Source: Elmis aenea
Taxonomy: Eukaryota; Arthropoda; Insecta; Coleoptera; Elmidae
Length of the DNA stretch: 64,000 bases
NCBI GenBank assembly: GCA_947652605.1
Contig: OX393582.1
Span: 17,136,544 to 17,200,543 of the forward strand
Direction of reading: 5' to 3'
Positions 63,400-64,000 of this stretch are shown here, in pieces; the stretch's first letter is position 1, and the number at the start of each line of letters is the position of its first letter. The translations under genes and the position numbers were made by a program. A model generated the notes under the pieces. That model was not told the origin of the DNA and did no database searches. It saw only the letters and a program-made list of their open reading frames with translations.

Positions 63400-64000
63400 A
63401 GAATTGAAGCCACGTGATTTTGAAGCCAGACAACTCGATAGTAAAAACATGCTTGCTGCGTTGCCTCGAGACGGTAACATTTTCTTCTTTGACGAGGCAC
63501 ATTTTCATCTCAATGGATGTGTCAATAAGCAGAATATGCGCTATTGGAGTGATCAGAATTCCAAGGAGCTCCACCAGAGGCCCCTGCACTCCGACAGGGT
63601 GACAGTATGGTGTGCAATTTCAAGAATTGGAATCATCGGCCCTTACTTTTTTGAAGAAAATTATCGAGCGGTTACAGTTCTGTACGTTACCTAACCATGA
63701 TCCAAGATTTTTTCTTGCCTGAATTGGAAGGGATGGAGCTGGAAAACGTCTGGTTTCAGCAGGACGGGGTCACAGCCCACACAGCAAGGGTTTGCATGGA
63801 CTTTTTGCGAGACAGATTCCCCGGGCGCCCCATCTCCCTAAGAGGCGATTTGAACTGGCCAGCGCGCTCTCCTGATTTGGCCCCTTGTGATTGTTTTCTG
63901 TGGGGATATCTAAAATCCTTGGTTTATAACAATCGTCCCAGGACCCTGCAAGCCCACAAAAACAACATGCAAGCTCAAATCGCCGAAATTCCTGTGGCAA
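63400..64000 (+). pseudogene. Mariner-type (DUF4817 group) transposase, runs off window end
   Basis: VQELKPRDFEARQLDSKNML, then FFFDEAHFHLNGCVNKQNMR (first catalytic Asp), VTVWCAISRIGIIGPYFFEE and, after a frameshift near 63,680, IQDFFLPELEGMELENVWFQ, FQQDGVTAHTARVCMDF (second Asp), FPGRPISLRGDLNWPARSPD and LAPCDCFLWGYLKS (third Asp). The last frame stays open to base 64,000. Compared with relatives, the N-terminal DNA-binding half is missing or unreadable before 63,400. The catalytic triad is intact apart from the one frameshift, so this copy is younger than the one at 38.8 kb. It belongs to a distinct subfamily. Confidence 0.85.

Noticed and set aside
1..64000. tRNA, rRNA and CRISPR-like arrays
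   Set aside because: No cloverleaf, rRNA core sequence or regularly spaced repeat array was seen; short tandem repeats have no unique spacers. A tRNAscan-SE run would settle the tRNA question.

Overview
The window is AT-rich (roughly two thirds A+T by eye), eukaryotic and almost entirely built of mobile DNA. The element families point to an insect. They include Tc1/mariner-type transposases with a DUF4817-like helix-turn-helix, hAT, piggyBac, pogo/Tigger-like and PIF/Harbinger elements with a MADF-BESS partner gene, RNase H-bearing I/R1-group and RTE-like non-LTR elements, and copia and gypsy/BEL-like LTR elements. A beetle is my guess, not a demonstration. I found no exon I would assign to a host gene, no rRNA, no CRISPR array and no convincing tRNA.

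Layout. 1-0.7 kb: piggyBac-like transposase fragment (minus strand). 2.46-3.06 kb: 5'-truncated I-type non-LTR tail. 4.4-5.6 kb: MITE-like pair, an internally deleted mariner-type element and GC-rich short tandem repeats. 7.1-7.4 kb: mariner-type N-terminal fragment. 9.19-10.54 kb: hAT element with an 8-bp target duplication; 10.7-11.6 kb: a different hAT transposase remnant. 13.5-15.2 kb: Harbinger fragment abutting a hAT fragment. 16.5-17.45 kb: small MITEs and LTR-like repeats. 18.49-19.78 kb: second hAT element with an 8-bp duplication. 20.07-21.87 kb: gag-like region between two LTRs in opposite orientation. 22.1-24.2 kb: transposase fragment and two RTE-like ORF tails. 24.25-28.52 kb: a four-level nest (pogo/Tigger-like > Harbinger > palindromic element > non-LTR retrotransposon), with a separate foldback element in the outer one. 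30-32.4 kb: MITE, ORF1-like repeat and second I-type tail. 32.6-36.5 kb: two giant palindromes. 37.0-39.9 kb: mariner-type element with TA duplication and a decayed transposase. 40.6-42.7 kb: minus-strand ORF1-like repeat split by a roughly 1-kb insertion with 97-bp perfect inverted repeats and an open reading frame. 42.795-47.104 kb: structurally complete copia element. 48.3-52.8 kb: short palindrome derivative, RTE tail, RT fragment and half of a palindromic element. 52.83-55.69 kb: structurally complete Harbinger element with two genes. 58.1-59.2 kb: MITE copy and internally deleted non-LTR element. 59.6-61.65 kb: giant palindrome inside an imperfect inverted-repeat pair. 63.4-64 kb: mariner-type transposase running off the window end.

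The two most interesting objects are these. (1) The Harbinger element at 52,830-55,692. Its plus-strand MADF-BESS gene and minus-strand DDE transposase gene are, by predicted splice sites, interlocked: each gene's intron holds the other's second exon. (2) The element at about 41,273-42,276, with perfect 97-bp inverted ends, a probable 12-bp target duplication and an unrecognised charged coiled-coil-like protein. A relative of its end sequence also sits next to the second copy of the same ORF1-like repeat.

Many other units share CAGGGTG...CACCCTG termini with TA duplications. Several are palindromes of 1.1-1.9 kb and could form long hairpin RNAs if transcribed.
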